From a bacterium CPR1 (lineage in GTDB: Bacteria; Vulcanimicrobiota; Xenobia; Xenobiales; QWHO01): a DNA stretch of 48,213 nt. The stretch covers positions 1 to 48,213 of the forward strand of contig QWHO01000004.1 of the NCBI GenBank assembly GCA_021404945.1, given 5' to 3'. The notes beneath the pieces are model-generated. The model made no database searches. It was given only the letters and a program-made list of their open reading frames with translations, and had not been told where the DNA came from. Position 1 is the stretch's first letter, and every line of letters starts with the position of its first letter. The translations under genes were made by a program, and so were the position numbers. Positions 8,745 through 16,901 of the stretch are shown one piece after another.

Positions 8745-8749
8745 TGGAG

Positions 8750-8770
8750 CCGCGGAGAGCTTCTCTGCGG
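8750..8770. terminator. Weak hairpin followed by TTT
   Basis: CCGCGGAGAG pairs with CTCTGCGG (one G-T pair) and is followed by TTT. It could end a short plus-strand transcript or be part of the repeat element before it. No gene directly upstream on the plus strand needs it. Confidence 0.25.
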
Positions 8771-9040
8771 TTTGACACAAGAACAGGACGGATTACCCGG
8801 CGATGCAGCAGGAGGGGGCCGGGAGCCGGGGGCCGGTCGGGTCCCGATCAAGTTTTTTCGCCTTCATACCGAAATTATACCGCTTCAGCGCGAGGAATCC
8901 AGACCGCAAGCAGAGCTTCCCGCGAGGCAAAACTTTCGAGGTGGACGAGCAGCTGTTGACTGTTTGTTCATCTCTCGGCAACTTGTCGATTGCCCGGCAT
9001 AGGTAGAGTCGTGGCGATTCAACCGAGGAGATTCTTGGAC

Positions 9041-9511
9041 ATGACCATCACTAGCAGTCGACCGGCCTTTCTTTCCACTCCACTGGCGCGAGCCAGCGCC
9101 CCGGCGGACGCGGCCGAACCGGCCGATTCCTTCCGTGCCAGCGAGGAGAAGCAGGCCCGCAGCGGGCTTCTGAAGATGGCTGGCTTCACCCTGGCGGGCA
9201 CCGGCCTGGGGGTCTATTCCGGACTCTCCACCGGAGCGCTCGCGATGCTTGCGGGCGCCGGCGCGGGCATCGTGGGCGGCGGCGTGGTGGGCGCCCTGGC
9301 GGGCGGTTTCCTGGCCGAGAAGGTGCTCCATGGGAGCGACGAGAGCAAGGTGGCCGGGCTCGTGCTCGGCGGAGGCCTGGTCGGTCTGGCCGTCGGCCTG
9401 ATTGGAGGAGCCTATGTGGGTAGCGCCGTGAGCAGCCCCTTGGCCGCCGTGGGCATGGGCCTGCTCGGGGGAGCGGGCGGCTTCCTCCAGGGAGCATTGC
9501 GGTCGCAGTAG
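9041..9511 (+). CDS. Glycine-zipper membrane protein of unknown function
   Basis: The 156-residue protein has a polar N-terminal 45 residues and then glycine/alanine-rich hydrophobic segments with repeated GxxxG spacing (for example AGAGAGIVGGGVVGALAGG and GGGLVGLAVGLIGGAYVG). This is the pattern of glycine-zipper proteins that pack or oligomerise in membranes. I see no signal peptide cleavage site. GAGGAG at 9025-9030 lies ten bases ahead of ATG 9041 and fixes the start. The gene stands alone between intergenic regions. I do not recognise a named family. Confidence 0.7.
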   Translation: MTITSSRPAFLSTPLARASAPADAAEPADSFRASEEKQARSGLLKMAGFTLAGTGLGVYSGLSTGALAMLAGAGAGIVGGGVVGALAGGFLAEKVLHGSDESKVAGLVLGGGLVGLAVGLIGGAYVGSAVSSPLAAVGMGLLGGAGGFLQGALRSQ

Positions 9512-9539
9512 GCCCCTCGGAGGACTCGAGCCAGCTCAG

Positions 9540-9718
9540 ATCATCCAGGACCAGGTCGGGCTGAAAACCAGACAGCTTGAGTTTGCGGGCCGGGTTGTGG
9601 CCCAGCCTCTGACGCAAGAAGGACAGGAGCTGGCGGAACGCGGTTCGATAGCTCTGCACGGTATGCGGGCTAACTCCCCGGTGGCCGGGAAGATACCGTG
9701 GCCCTGGTCGACCGGTTC
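9540..9718 (-). pseudogene. Relic of a tyrosine recombinase (N-terminal core-binding domain only)
   Basis: On the minus strand an open stretch of about 60 codons reads RYLPGHRGVSPHTVQSYR, then TAFRQLLSFLRQRLG, then FQPDLVLDDLSWLE. This is the SAM-like core-binding region found near the N-terminus of XerC/D-like and RIT-type integrases. A stop codon lies just upstream, there is no start codon, and the catalytic domain with its R-H-R-Y residues is absent: the frame runs into the antisense of the glycine-zipper gene. It is a decayed fragment of a mobile element. Identification is by pattern only. Confidence 0.6.
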
Positions 9719-9751
9719 CACCCTATTCGGCCCCTCAGTGTGGTAGCCCGG

Positions 9752-10285
9752 TCAGGAGCGTTTTCGGACTGCAGCTCCACCTACCACGACTGCCCCGTCG
9801 CGCTCAGAGACGCCCTGGCCGCGCGGGTCGGAGGTGAGGGACTCCACCTCGAGGCGGGTGGGGTCCACCTGGAACAGGAGTTGGAAGCTGCGGCCGGTGT
9901 TCTTTCGATCGACGTGCATCCACTCGCAGCTGCCGTCGGGGCTCAGGGTGAAGTGGTCCACCGCATTCTCGGAAAAACGGGCTACCACACAATTTTCGCT
10001 GCTGGATTCCACGAAGTAGCCGGACCTGGAGTCCCCGGAAGCCGTCACATCCAAGCCATTTTTGTTCTTGAGCTTCACGAAGTCGGACTGATCCAGGGCC
10101 TGATCGGCGATGGTCTCGTCCAGCCCCAGATAGGACTCGCACTGGCGGGAAAATTTGTCGTCGAAGTGCGCGAAGCCCAAGTCGAACTTCCACGCCACCT
10201 CGGGCTTGGCCAGCTTGCGCTCAACGCACGCGTAGGGGGTCTTGGCCCAGTCGGGGAGTCCCTGAATCGTCATCGGCTCAAGCAT
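9752..10285 (-). CDS. Uncharacterised soluble protein
   Basis: The 177-residue protein is not recognised. It is charged, has no membrane segment or signal peptide, and contains two to three cysteines (YACVERK, RQCESYLG, SENCVVARF) and a C-terminal strand-rich part. Codon use matches its neighbours. ATG 10285 is assumed; ATG 10273 is an alternative, and neither has a good ribosome site. The gene is downstream of, and in the same direction as, another unknown gene (10341-11777), separated by 55 bases that contain a 13-base palindrome. Confidence 0.6.
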   Translation of the reverse strand: MLEPMTIQGLPDWAKTPYACVERKLAKPEVAWKFDLGFAHFDDKFSRQCESYLGLDETIADQALDQSDFVKLKNKNGLDVTASGDSRSGYFVESSSENCVVARFSENAVDHFTLSPDGSCEWMHVDRKNTGRSFQLLFQVDPTRLEVESLTSDPRGQGVSERDGAVVVGGAAVRKRS

Positions 10286-10306
10286 ACGTCGACGGACTTA
10301 AATCGA

Positions 10307-10319
10307 ACTGAATTTCAGT
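10307..10319. promoter_or_regulatory. Short palindrome ahead of the unknown gene at 10285
   Basis: ACTGAATTTCAGT is a perfect palindrome around a central T. It sits about 22 bases ahead of the ATG at 10285, in an AT-rich patch that is unusual for this GC-rich region. It may be an operator or promoter element. Confidence 0.25.
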
Positions 10320-10340
10320 CGTATGGGATGTGGTGATCGG

Positions 10341-11777
10341 TCAGTTCTTTCGGCGCACCGGCACCCGAACTGCACCCACCTGCACCGCCCCGTTCTCCTG
10401 GCGCACGACCGGAACACCCCGGCCCTGATCGCCGGCCATGGCGGCCCGGGCCTGGGCTGGATCGCCGCTCACCAGCAGGTTGCTCAGGTAGCCCGCGATC
10501 AGCTCCTCGAGGGTGCCGGACAGACGTCCGAGACGCAGGCCCTCCTGCAAAAACCGGTAAGCGTCGGAAGCGTCCTGGGGCCGGCCCATGGTGACCAGCC
10601 CTTCCAGCAGCATCCGGTAGGCGGCCGCGCCCTGGCCCAGATCGGCGCCCGGTCGATGGAAGGTGAGGATGTTGTCCAGGTGCACCTCGGCCTGGGCCGG
10701 ATGGAGCCTGATCAGGTCCAGGAAGACCTCGCGCCGCCGCTCGGGGGTTTCGCCCAGAGGGCAGAGGGCCAGACGCTCGGTCAACCGGACGGCCACCTCC
10801 ACCGGCAGGCCCTGGGCCAGCAGGGCCAGCAAGGTATCCTCGCGCTCCTGACGGGCTTCGGCGTAAAAGCTCTTGTGGGGGAGCTCGTCGAGCAGGTAGC
10901 TGCTGACCTTGAGGGCCTGCTCGGCGCCCACCACCCGGGTCACGCGGCCCAATTGGGCCACAGCGGCGCCAAAGTCTTGCGGGGCGGCCTTGGCCAGGTG
11001 CTCGTAGAGCTTCAGGGCCCGGCCGGTGCGGTCGGCCAGCCAGGCCTTGCCGTCCGGTCCCTGGCGCACGTCCTCGGCCAGCTGCAGGAAGTGCTGGCCC
11101 CGCTCCTCGAGCGTCAGCCCGTTCACCGGCGGACGCAAGGACCTGGCCACCTCGCCCAGCATGAACTCCTGCAGTCGCTCGGCCCGCGCTTCGGGCAGCA
11201 GCACCCGGCGGTAGTGCTCCAGGTTCTCGGCGTAGGGGGCCAGTTTGGCCTCCAGCTCGCCCGGGTCGGTGGTGTTCACGTTCACCAGCGTGTAGCGTCC
11301 CAGCATCAGGTTGGCCGAGCCGCCCCGGCTGAGAGCCAGGTAGCCGCTGTAGCCGTCGTGGCCGGGCACGTCCGAGCCCCCGCCAGGCTGGACTTTGAGC
11401 CCACCGCTCTCCAGCTCGCGGATTTTTCTGGCCAGCTCGGGATATTCCAGCCCTTGCGTCGAGCCCGTGCCATGGAAGAAGTCCAGGGCCGCCACCTCGT
11501 CGGCGCGCACCAGCCTGAAGTAGCCCCCGCCCGCGCGGCTGGCCACGAGGCGATCGCCCATCGAGCGGTCGAGCTGGCGGTTAGGGCGGGCCAGGAAGGC
11601 CTCCACCTCCGCCCCGCTGGCCGGTTGGCCCGAGCTGTAGTCGTTGGCCCGGTTCAGGGTAAAGCTCCAGCCAGCCCGCTCGAGATTGTCCAGAGCGATG
11701 CTCAGGCGTGGGTCGGTGCCCTTGGGGCCGGCCGGGACGGCCAGCCGAAAGCCCTGGCTCTGGATTGAGGTCAGCAT
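10341..11777 (-). CDS. Uncharacterised helical-repeat protein
   Basis: The 478-residue protein is not recognised. Its N-terminal 170 residues are mixed (LDFFHGTGSTQGLEYPEL, then glycine-rich GGGSDVPGHDGYSG). The C-terminal 300 residues are leucine- and alanine-rich helices that read like tetratricopeptide or similar helical repeats (for example AAAYRMLLEGLVTMGRPQDAS). No signal peptide or membrane segment is seen. The start is ATG 11777, with only a weak AGG ahead. Upstream on the same strand is the TerB-like gene, 45 bases away, so the two may share a transcript. Other proteins in this window, such as the hydrolase at 12682, have similarly long helical N-terminal parts. Confidence 0.65.
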   Translation of the reverse strand: MLTSIQSQGFRLAVPAGPKGTDPRLSIALDNLERAGWSFTLNRANDYSSGQPASGAEVEAFLARPNRQLDRSMGDRLVASRAGGGYFRLVRADEVAALDFFHGTGSTQGLEYPELARKIRELESGGLKVQPGGGSDVPGHDGYSGYLALSRGGSANLMLGRYTLVNVNTTDPGELEAKLAPYAENLEHYRRVLLPEARAERLQEFMLGEVARSLRPPVNGLTLEERGQHFLQLAEDVRQGPDGKAWLADRTGRALKLYEHLAKAAPQDFGAAVAQLGRVTRVVGAEQALKVSSYLLDELPHKSFYAEARQEREDTLLALLAQGLPVEVAVRLTERLALCPLGETPERRREVFLDLIRLHPAQAEVHLDNILTFHRPGADLGQGAAAYRMLLEGLVTMGRPQDASDAYRFLQEGLRLGRLSGTLEELIAGYLSNLLVSGDPAQARAAMAGDQGRGVPVVRQENGAVQVGAVRVPVRRKN

Positions 11778-11822
11778 CGCCTGAGTTTTGCATGGAGCCG
11801 CCCCGATAGGGTGTCCGGCCGG

Positions 11823-12188
11823 TTAACTCTTGAGCATCTCCAGCGCCTCGGTGCGGAGTGTTTCCAACTCGGCAGGCGTGATCCCGAGACGGGCGGCGAG
11901 TTTGTCGATCAGGTCCATCTCCGCCCCAGCCAGGACCCCATCGCAAAAGGCCACGGCGATCATCGTGCGCATGCCCTGCAGACGGCTCTCGTGGTCGGGC
12001 AGGATGCGCTCGATCTCGGTCAGGTCGGAGTGCGGTGGTCGGGCTGCCAGGTCCTCCAGGTCCTCGGGCTGGCAACCCGCCTTGAGCAAGAGGCTGGTGA
12101 CCAGCTTCTCCTCCTCGGGGGCCCAGAATTTGTCGGCCCAGGCCATCTGGATCAGGGCCAGAGCTTTTTGCTTGAGATTGCTATCCAT
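11823..12188 (-). CDS. TerB-like (TerB/DjlA fold) protein
   Basis: The 121-residue all-helical protein has the C-terminal pattern of the TerB fold: VAFCDGVLAGAEMDLIDKLA followed by LGITPAELETLR. The acidic residues of this metal-binding-like motif are present. The N-terminal half repeats the pattern weakly (MAWADKFWAPEEEKLV). TerB domains accompany stress and surface-sensing systems including tellurite resistance, but their biochemical role is not settled. ATG 12188 is divergent from the RidA-like gene at 12240, with 51 bases between them. The assignment is by motif only. Confidence 0.7.
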   Translation of the reverse strand: MDSNLKQKALALIQMAWADKFWAPEEEKLVTSLLLKAGCQPEDLEDLAARPPHSDLTEIERILPDHESRLQGMRTMIAVAFCDGVLAGAEMDLIDKLAARLGITPAELETLRTEALEMLKS

Positions 12189-12239
12189 TCGGGGGGCTTA
12201 CCCGGAGGTCGGACGGGATCCTGCAGGGAAGGGCCGGTC

Positions 12240-12584
12240 ATGAGCATCCAGCGCTTCTCCACCGGCAATCCCTGGGAGCGCGCGGTGGGCTTTTCGCGCG
12301 CCCTGCGGGTGGGCGACCTGGTCTACACCGCCGGCACCATCGCCTCCGACCCGGACGGCATCATTCAGGGCCAGACCTGCTACGAGCAGGCCATCTACAT
12401 CCTCCGAAAGCTCGAGGGCGTGCTGGAGCAGGCCGGCAGCTCGCTGGGCCAGGTGATCAAGTGCGTGGCCTACCTGACCCGGATCGAGGACGAGCCGGAT
12501 TTCACCCGCGCTCACAGCGAGCTGCTCGGGCCGGCTCGGCCCGTGACCACCTGCGTGGTGGTGCAGCGCCTGTTCGGGGAAGGC
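12240..12584 (+). pseudogene. RidA/YjgF-family gene that has lost its 3' end
   Basis: From ATG 12240 (AGGGAAGGG just ahead) the product matches RidA proteins up to RPVTTCVVVQRLFGEG, including the PAR arginine used by true imine deaminases. The last dozen or so residues, normally a strand ending in LVEIEA with a conserved glutamate, are missing in all three frames. The reading frame then stays open with no RidA-like sequence and runs out of frame through the following hydrolase gene to 13769. The natural stop is therefore gone and the trimer core would be incomplete. I read it as a gene broken by deletion; a fused, non-natural C-terminal extension is the alternative. Confidence 0.65.
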
Positions 12585-12681
12585 AGCCATGCGGGAGCAA
12601 CGCGCCCGCACGAGGACGCGTTCGACCCGCACGACCCGGGGGCACCTTGCCCCTGCCCGGTCGGTCTGCTAGTCTGTGCCT

Positions 12682-13953
12682 ATGAGCCTGGACCCCGTTT
12701 CACTGCTCGGCACCCCTCTGGCCGGGCGGCTGCGAGTCGACGCCAGCGGCCATCCCCTGCCGGGCGAGAGCGTGCAGGGCATCACTCCCGACGTCATCTG
12801 TCAGGCCCTGCGTCAGGGCGACGCCGACCAGGCAGCCGAGCTGACCCGCATCTTGCAGCAAGCGGCCCGCTCGGGCCAGTGGACAGTGGAGGAGCCGGGC
12901 GGGCAGATCTATCCCCTGGAGGTGTCGGCCGGCAAAGGCTCCGACTTGATGCACCTTCTGCGCAACGGCGTGGTCATGAAGCTGGCCCTGGAAGCGCGCA
13001 AGAATCCCGATCTCAAGGCTCGCCTGTCGAGCTACGAGCAGGTGGTGACCGGCCTCAACGCCCCCCTGACCCAGGCCGATCCCAGGGCCCCGCTGCTGGC
13101 CGAGGAGTGCGAGCGGGTCATGCTGGGAATGGCCGATCCGGCCACCTCCGAGCGGGTGCGGGGGGCGCTGCTGCACCGCCTGGACGTACAAGAGCGCACC
13201 TTGCGCCCGCTCTCCGAGGGCCAGCGCGAGATTCGCGCGAAGCTGGAAGGGAACGCAGGTCTGGTCGAGATCCTGGCCGACCTGCAGGTGAACCATCCCG
13301 AGTTCATCGGCCAGCACATGATCTTTCGCAACGCCCTCTCGCTCTCGCACTGGCTGGGGATTCCCATGACCGAGCAGCTCGAGCCGGCCGACCGGGCCGT
13401 GGTCGTGGGCGGACTGCACGGCAACGAGCGCTCGGGCACGGCCGCAGCCGAGCAGATCGCTCAGGAGCAAGACCAGCGCGTGCAGGTCTTCCCCCGGGCC
13501 AACCCGTGGGCCCACGAGCACTGCGCCCGCAATGGGCCGGGCGAGGTGGACATGAACCGCGTCTTCCCGGGCGACCCCTACGGCACGCCCGAGGAGCAGC
13601 AGGCCCACGTCATCTTCCAGGCCGCCTCCAAAGCCGACGTGGTCATCGATCTGCACGAGGCGCTGCACGACTGGCGCGATGGCCGGGCCGGCCGGCTGTG
13701 CTTGTTCCAGCCCACCCCGCGCACCCTGGCCTTCCTGCACCGGATGCAGGACTTCCTCGACCAGCATGATTTTCGCCTGGTGCCCTTCCGCTACCCGGGC
13801 ACGCTGGTGCAGGAGGTGGCCAGAGCAGGAAATACCGTGGGGCTGCTCTTCGAGGTGCCGCTTACGCTGGACTTTGAGGCCCGCACGCAGCTCGCGACCG
13901 GGCTGACCCGAGCCGCCCTGGACGTGGCTTTCCAGCCCCAACGTGAGCCCTGA
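12682..13953 (+). CDS. AstE/AspA-like zinc amidohydrolase (M14 superfamily) with a long unknown N-terminal region
   Basis: The protein of about 423 residues has an M14-type zinc hydrolase domain in its C-terminal half. GGLHGNE supplies zinc ligands H246 and E249, DMNRVFPG is the substrate-arginine motif, and VIDLHEA supplies zinc ligand H325. LLFEVP near the end carries the likely catalytic glutamate. This pattern is closest to succinylglutamate desuccinylase/aspartoacylase. The first 230 residues are helical and unrecognised. No signal peptide is seen. ATG 12682 is used. Its last bases overlap the GTG of the histidine-kinase-like gene (13943), so it is translationally coupled to a signalling operon. 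It may remove an acyl or aminoacyl group from a small molecule sensed by that system, which is inference. Confidence 0.75.
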   Translation: MSLDPVSLLGTPLAGRLRVDASGHPLPGESVQGITPDVICQALRQGDADQAAELTRILQQAARSGQWTVEEPGGQIYPLEVSAGKGSDLMHLLRNGVVMKLALEARKNPDLKARLSSYEQVVTGLNAPLTQADPRAPLLAEECERVMLGMADPATSERVRGALLHRLDVQERTLRPLSEGQREIRAKLEGNAGLVEILADLQVNHPEFIGQHMIFRNALSLSHWLGIPMTEQLEPADRAVVVGGLHGNERSGTAAAEQIAQEQDQRVQVFPRANPWAHEHCARNGPGEVDMNRVFPGDPYGTPEEQQAHVIFQAASKADVVIDLHEALHDWRDGRAGRLCLFQPTPRTLAFLHRMQDFLDQHDFRLVPFRYPGTLVQEVARAGNTVGLLFEVPLTLDFEARTQLATGLTRAALDVAFQPQREP

Positions 13954-14944
13954 CCGACTGCTGCTGGGCTCTGCGCTTTTGGCCGTACTGTCCGCCCTGG
14001 TCAGCCTGGCCTTCTTGCTGCGGGCCCGTGCCCGCGCCCGGCGCTGGGAGGCGGTTCTGCAGGCCGTGGCCAGCTCCGAGTCGCTCTCAGACGCGGCCGT
14101 GCGCGCCCTGGCCGTGCTGGGCGCCACGCTGGGAGTGGAGGCCCTCTATATCTTCCAGCGACCCGACCTGAAGCTGCTGGCCCGCTGGGACAGCCTGGGC
14201 GAGCGCGAGTCTCAGGCTCGGGCCCGCGAGGGCGAGCCGCTGGGTCCGGACCTGGTGCTGACATGGCTGGGAGAGACCACCAGAGCTCGTCGGCAGGCTT
14301 TCGTCCACCAGGTTCAGCCCCTGATTCCGCTGCTGCGGGCGCTGAGCGTCGGCGAGCGGGAGGACCCCCAGCAGGGCTTCCTGGCCCTGGCCCGGGTGGC
14401 CGGGGGCGTGGCCCACGAGCTGAACTCGCCCCTGGCGGCCATCCTGACCGAGGCCTCCCGGCTCAAGAAGACCTCCCCCGACCCTCGTCGGGCCGAGACC
14501 ATCGTGCAGGCTGTGGAGCGCTGCCGCACGGTGGTGGACAAGCTCTTGCTCTATGCCCGCCGGCCCTACGACATGGTGCAGCAGAACGCCAGCTTCTCTC
14601 AACTGGTGCGCCTTCCGGTGGACCTCAACGCCATGGCCTCCGAGACAGCCCAACGGCTGGAGGTGGACGGCCTGGCCGTGACCACCGAGCTGGGCAGTTT
14701 GCAGCGTCGCTTTGCGGGGGACTCGCGCCAGCTCAGCGACCGGTTGGTCGACCTCCTGTGCGGCCAGGAAAGCCTCTATCTGGCGACCCGGGAAGAGCCC
14801 GACCGGCTGGTGCTGGAGGTGCGCGCCTCCGGCGAGCTGCTCCCGGCTCCGCTGGAGGGCCTGGAGCAGACCGCCCGTGACCACGGGGGGGCGCTCGAGA
14901 CCGAGAACGGCCGTCTGCTCTTGCGGCTGCCCGCCCTGTCGTGA
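13943..14944 (+). CDS. Histidine-kinase-like protein with a degenerate ATP-binding domain
   Basis: The 333-residue protein has one N-terminal membrane helix (about residues 6-27), a short GAF-like segment (about 50-135), and a good HisKA dimerisation helix with H158 in GGVAHELNSPLAAI, the usual autophosphorylation site. The C-terminal part should be the HATPase domain but lacks recognisable N, G1, F and G2 boxes: GDSRQLSDRLVDLLCGQ replaces the asparagine-bearing N box, and only ARDHGGALE resembles the G2 end. It may not bind ATP and could act as a phosphate acceptor or scaffold. The start is GTG 13943, overlapping the hydrolase stop. Its TGA overlaps the GTG of the Ser/Thr kinase at 14941. 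Confidence 0.75.
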   Translation: MSPDRLLLGSALLAVLSALVSLAFLLRARARARRWEAVLQAVASSESLSDAAVRALAVLGATLGVEALYIFQRPDLKLLARWDSLGERESQARAREGEPLGPDLVLTWLGETTRARRQAFVHQVQPLIPLLRALSVGEREDPQQGFLALARVAGGVAHELNSPLAAILTEASRLKKTSPDPRRAETIVQAVERCRTVVDKLLLYARRPYDMVQQNASFSQLVRLPVDLNAMASETAQRLEVDGLAVTTELGSLQRRFAGDSRQLSDRLVDLLCGQESLYLATREEPDRLVLEVRASGELLPAPLEGLEQTARDHGGALETENGRLLLRLPALS

Positions 14945-16890
14945 CCCTGGGCGAGCGCTACCGGGTGGTCGAGGTGCTGGCCCGGGGCGCCACCAGTACG
15001 GTTTACCTCTGTGACGACCTGCGTCTGAGCGGCGCTCGCTGGGCCGTCAAGCTGGCCGACCCCACCGGCCTGGGCCCGGGCGCCTCGGCGCGACAGCTGT
15101 TCGACAGGGAGGCCGAGCTTCTGGCCCGCCTCTCCCATCCGCTGCTGCCCCGGCTGGTGGACCGCTTCATCCACGAGGGCCAGCCCGCCCTGGTGCTGGA
15201 GCTGGTTGCCGGCCCGACCCTGGCCCAACGAGGACTCCTGAGCCAGGCCGAGACCGTGCGGGTGGGCCGCGAGCTGGCCGATTTGCTTTGCGAGCTGCAC
15301 AGCCAGGACATCCTGCTGGTCGACCTCAGCCCCTCCAACGTCCTGCTCGCTCCCGACGGCCGACCCCGGCTGGTGGATCTGGGCCTGGCCCGCACCGGGC
15401 CCGGTCCGACGGCCGGGGGCACGCCCGGTTTCACCGCTCCCGAAACCCACCAGACCACCGCTTCCGACGTCTACGCCCTGGGCGCGCTGCTCAAGGCCAG
15501 CCTGGGCCGTCGCGGCACCCCCCGCCTGCGAGCCCTGCTCGAGCGCTGCACCGACAGCGACCCCACCCGGCGCCCCTCCCTGACCGAGCTGCGCCAGGAC
15601 CTGCAGGCCGATCCCGCCGCGGTCAGCGCCGAGAGCGTGCCTCGCGCGGCCGTCCTGGCGGCCGCCCTGCTGCTGCTTGCCTCCCTCTCCAGCCTTACGG
15701 CCGGCCTGCTGGCCTGGCGTCCGCCCCCCGAGCGCCTGGCCGTACAGGCCTGGGAGGCCCTGCTGGCGGGCGAGCGGACCCGGGCTGGCTTGCTGGCGGC
15801 CCGGATCCTGGAGCAAGACCCCTCTGATCCCGAAGGTCACATCCTGGCCCGCAACGCCACTCTCGACCCCGAGGCCGTCGTTCTTCCGCTGATCGTGCCC
15901 GTCACCGGCCCCGAGTGGCGCGAAGGTCGAGCCTTCTTGCAGGGGGCCGCCCTGGCCCAGCAAACCAGCCCGCGCCCTGTCTTCCTGCGCGTGTGCGACG
16001 ATGGCGGTCAGGTGGACCGGGCCATGAGCTGGGTGGAAGAGCTGAGCCGCGACGAGCGGGTCTTTTGCGTGCTCGGGCCCACCAGCTCCGAGCGCAGCCT
16101 GGCCGTGGACCTGGTGGCCGCCCGTCTCGAGCTGCCCGTGTTGTCGCTGGGAGCCAGCCACCCCCGGGCCTGGGACAACGCCGGCTGGCTCTTTACCGTG
16201 GGCGTGCCCTATGAGGCGCGGGTGGCTCCGCTGGCCCGCGAGTTTCGCTCGCGCGGCTTTCGGAAGGCCTGGCTGCTCTACGACCCCCAGCAGGTGATGG
16301 CCCGCGACCTGGCCTTCGCCATCAAGAGCCAGCTCGGACCGGTGCGCGAGCAGGTCTACTCCACCGCCTCGCAAGACTTTCGCGAGCTGGTGCGAGCGAT
16401 GGTGCAGGAGCGGGCCGATGCAGTCTTTTTCGTGGCCGCCCCGGGCAGCTATCTGGGCGAGTTCGCCGTGCAACTGCGGGCCGCCGGCAGCCAGGCCGCG
16501 CTGTACTCAAATGTTTCGGGCTACACCGAGGGTCTGCGCAAGGCGGGCGGCCCCGCCCTGGAGGGCCTGCGCCTGAGCGAGACCTTTTTCCCCGGCTCGG
16601 AGCAAGTCAAAGCCTTCGAGCAGGGCTTCAGGAAGCTCTTCCCGGGGGTCGAGCCAGGTCGTTCCTCGGCTCAGGCCTATGACGCCGTGCAACTGGTGGT
16701 CAACGGCCCGCCGGCGCGCGAGTCCTTGCGACAGCACCTGAGCCAGCTGGGGGTCAGTTTGCCGGCCTATCCGGGAATCTCCGCCCCGCTCTCCACCGGG
16801 CGCATCCCGAAGGAGCTGCCTGTCTACCTGCTCGAGGTCAGCTCGGGTCACGAGCAGTTGCTCCGGGAGGAACCTCCAGCAACTCCCTGA
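14941..16890 (+). CDS. Receptor Ser/Thr protein kinase fused to a periplasmic-binding-protein sensor domain
   Basis: The 649-residue protein has three parts. Residues 1-225 form a Hanks-type kinase with a glycine loop (ARGATSTVY), lysine K37 in WAVK, catalytic D128 and N133 in VDLSPSNVLL, and D146 in VDLG, so it is probably active. Residues about 236-260 form one membrane helix. Residues about 313-640 resemble branched-chain amino-acid receptor proteins (Peripla_BP_6/LivJ type), with VFCVLGPTSSERSLAV and LPVLSLGAS as typical strands. The binding domain would lie outside the membrane and the kinase inside. Such a fusion would let a small ligand control phosphorylation. The GTG start overlaps the TGA of the histidine-kinase-like gene; the response regulator follows 11 bases later. 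Ligand unknown. Confidence 0.85.
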   Translation: MTLGERYRVVEVLARGATSTVYLCDDLRLSGARWAVKLADPTGLGPGASARQLFDREAELLARLSHPLLPRLVDRFIHEGQPALVLELVAGPTLAQRGLLSQAETVRVGRELADLLCELHSQDILLVDLSPSNVLLAPDGRPRLVDLGLARTGPGPTAGGTPGFTAPETHQTTASDVYALGALLKASLGRRGTPRLRALLERCTDSDPTRRPSLTELRQDLQADPAAVSAESVPRAAVLAAALLLLASLSSLTAGLLAWRPPPERLAVQAWEALLAGERTRAGLLAARILEQDPSDPEGHILARNATLDPEAVVLPLIVPVTGPEWREGRAFLQGAALAQQTSPRPVFLRVCDDGGQVDRAMSWVEELSRDERVFCVLGPTSSERSLAVDLVAARLELPVLSLGASHPRAWDNAGWLFTVGVPYEARVAPLAREFRSRGFRKAWLLYDPQQVMARDLAFAIKSQLGPVREQVYSTASQDFRELVRAMVQERADAVFFVAAPGSYLGEFAVQLRAAGSQAALYSNVSGYTEGLRKAGGPALEGLRLSETFFPGSEQVKAFEQGFRKLFPGVEPGRSSAQAYDAVQLVVNGPPARESLRQHLSQLGVSLPAYPGISAPLSTGRIPKELPVYLLEVSSGHEQLLREEPPATP

Positions 16891-16901
16891 AGCCTGGCTG
16901 C

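Larger units (their letters stand above)
8346..9040. other. Non-coding region between the TDT transporter and the glycine-zipper gene
   Basis: About 700 bases without a convincing gene. It holds an imperfect direct repeat pair, a hairpin at 8750-8770 followed by TTT, purine-rich runs, and a TATAAT on the minus strand at 8874-8879 that could be a -10 box for the leftward operon but has no good -35. I looked on the minus strand for a cobalamin riboswitch ahead of the corrinoid operon and did not find the B12 box. Confidence 0.5.

Noticed and set aside
11811-13769. Very long plus-strand open frame of 652 codons
   Set aside because: Only 12240-12584 has homology (RidA). The rest is out of frame with the clearly real AstE/AspA-like gene and is arginine/proline/glycine-rich, typical of shadow frames in GC-rich DNA.
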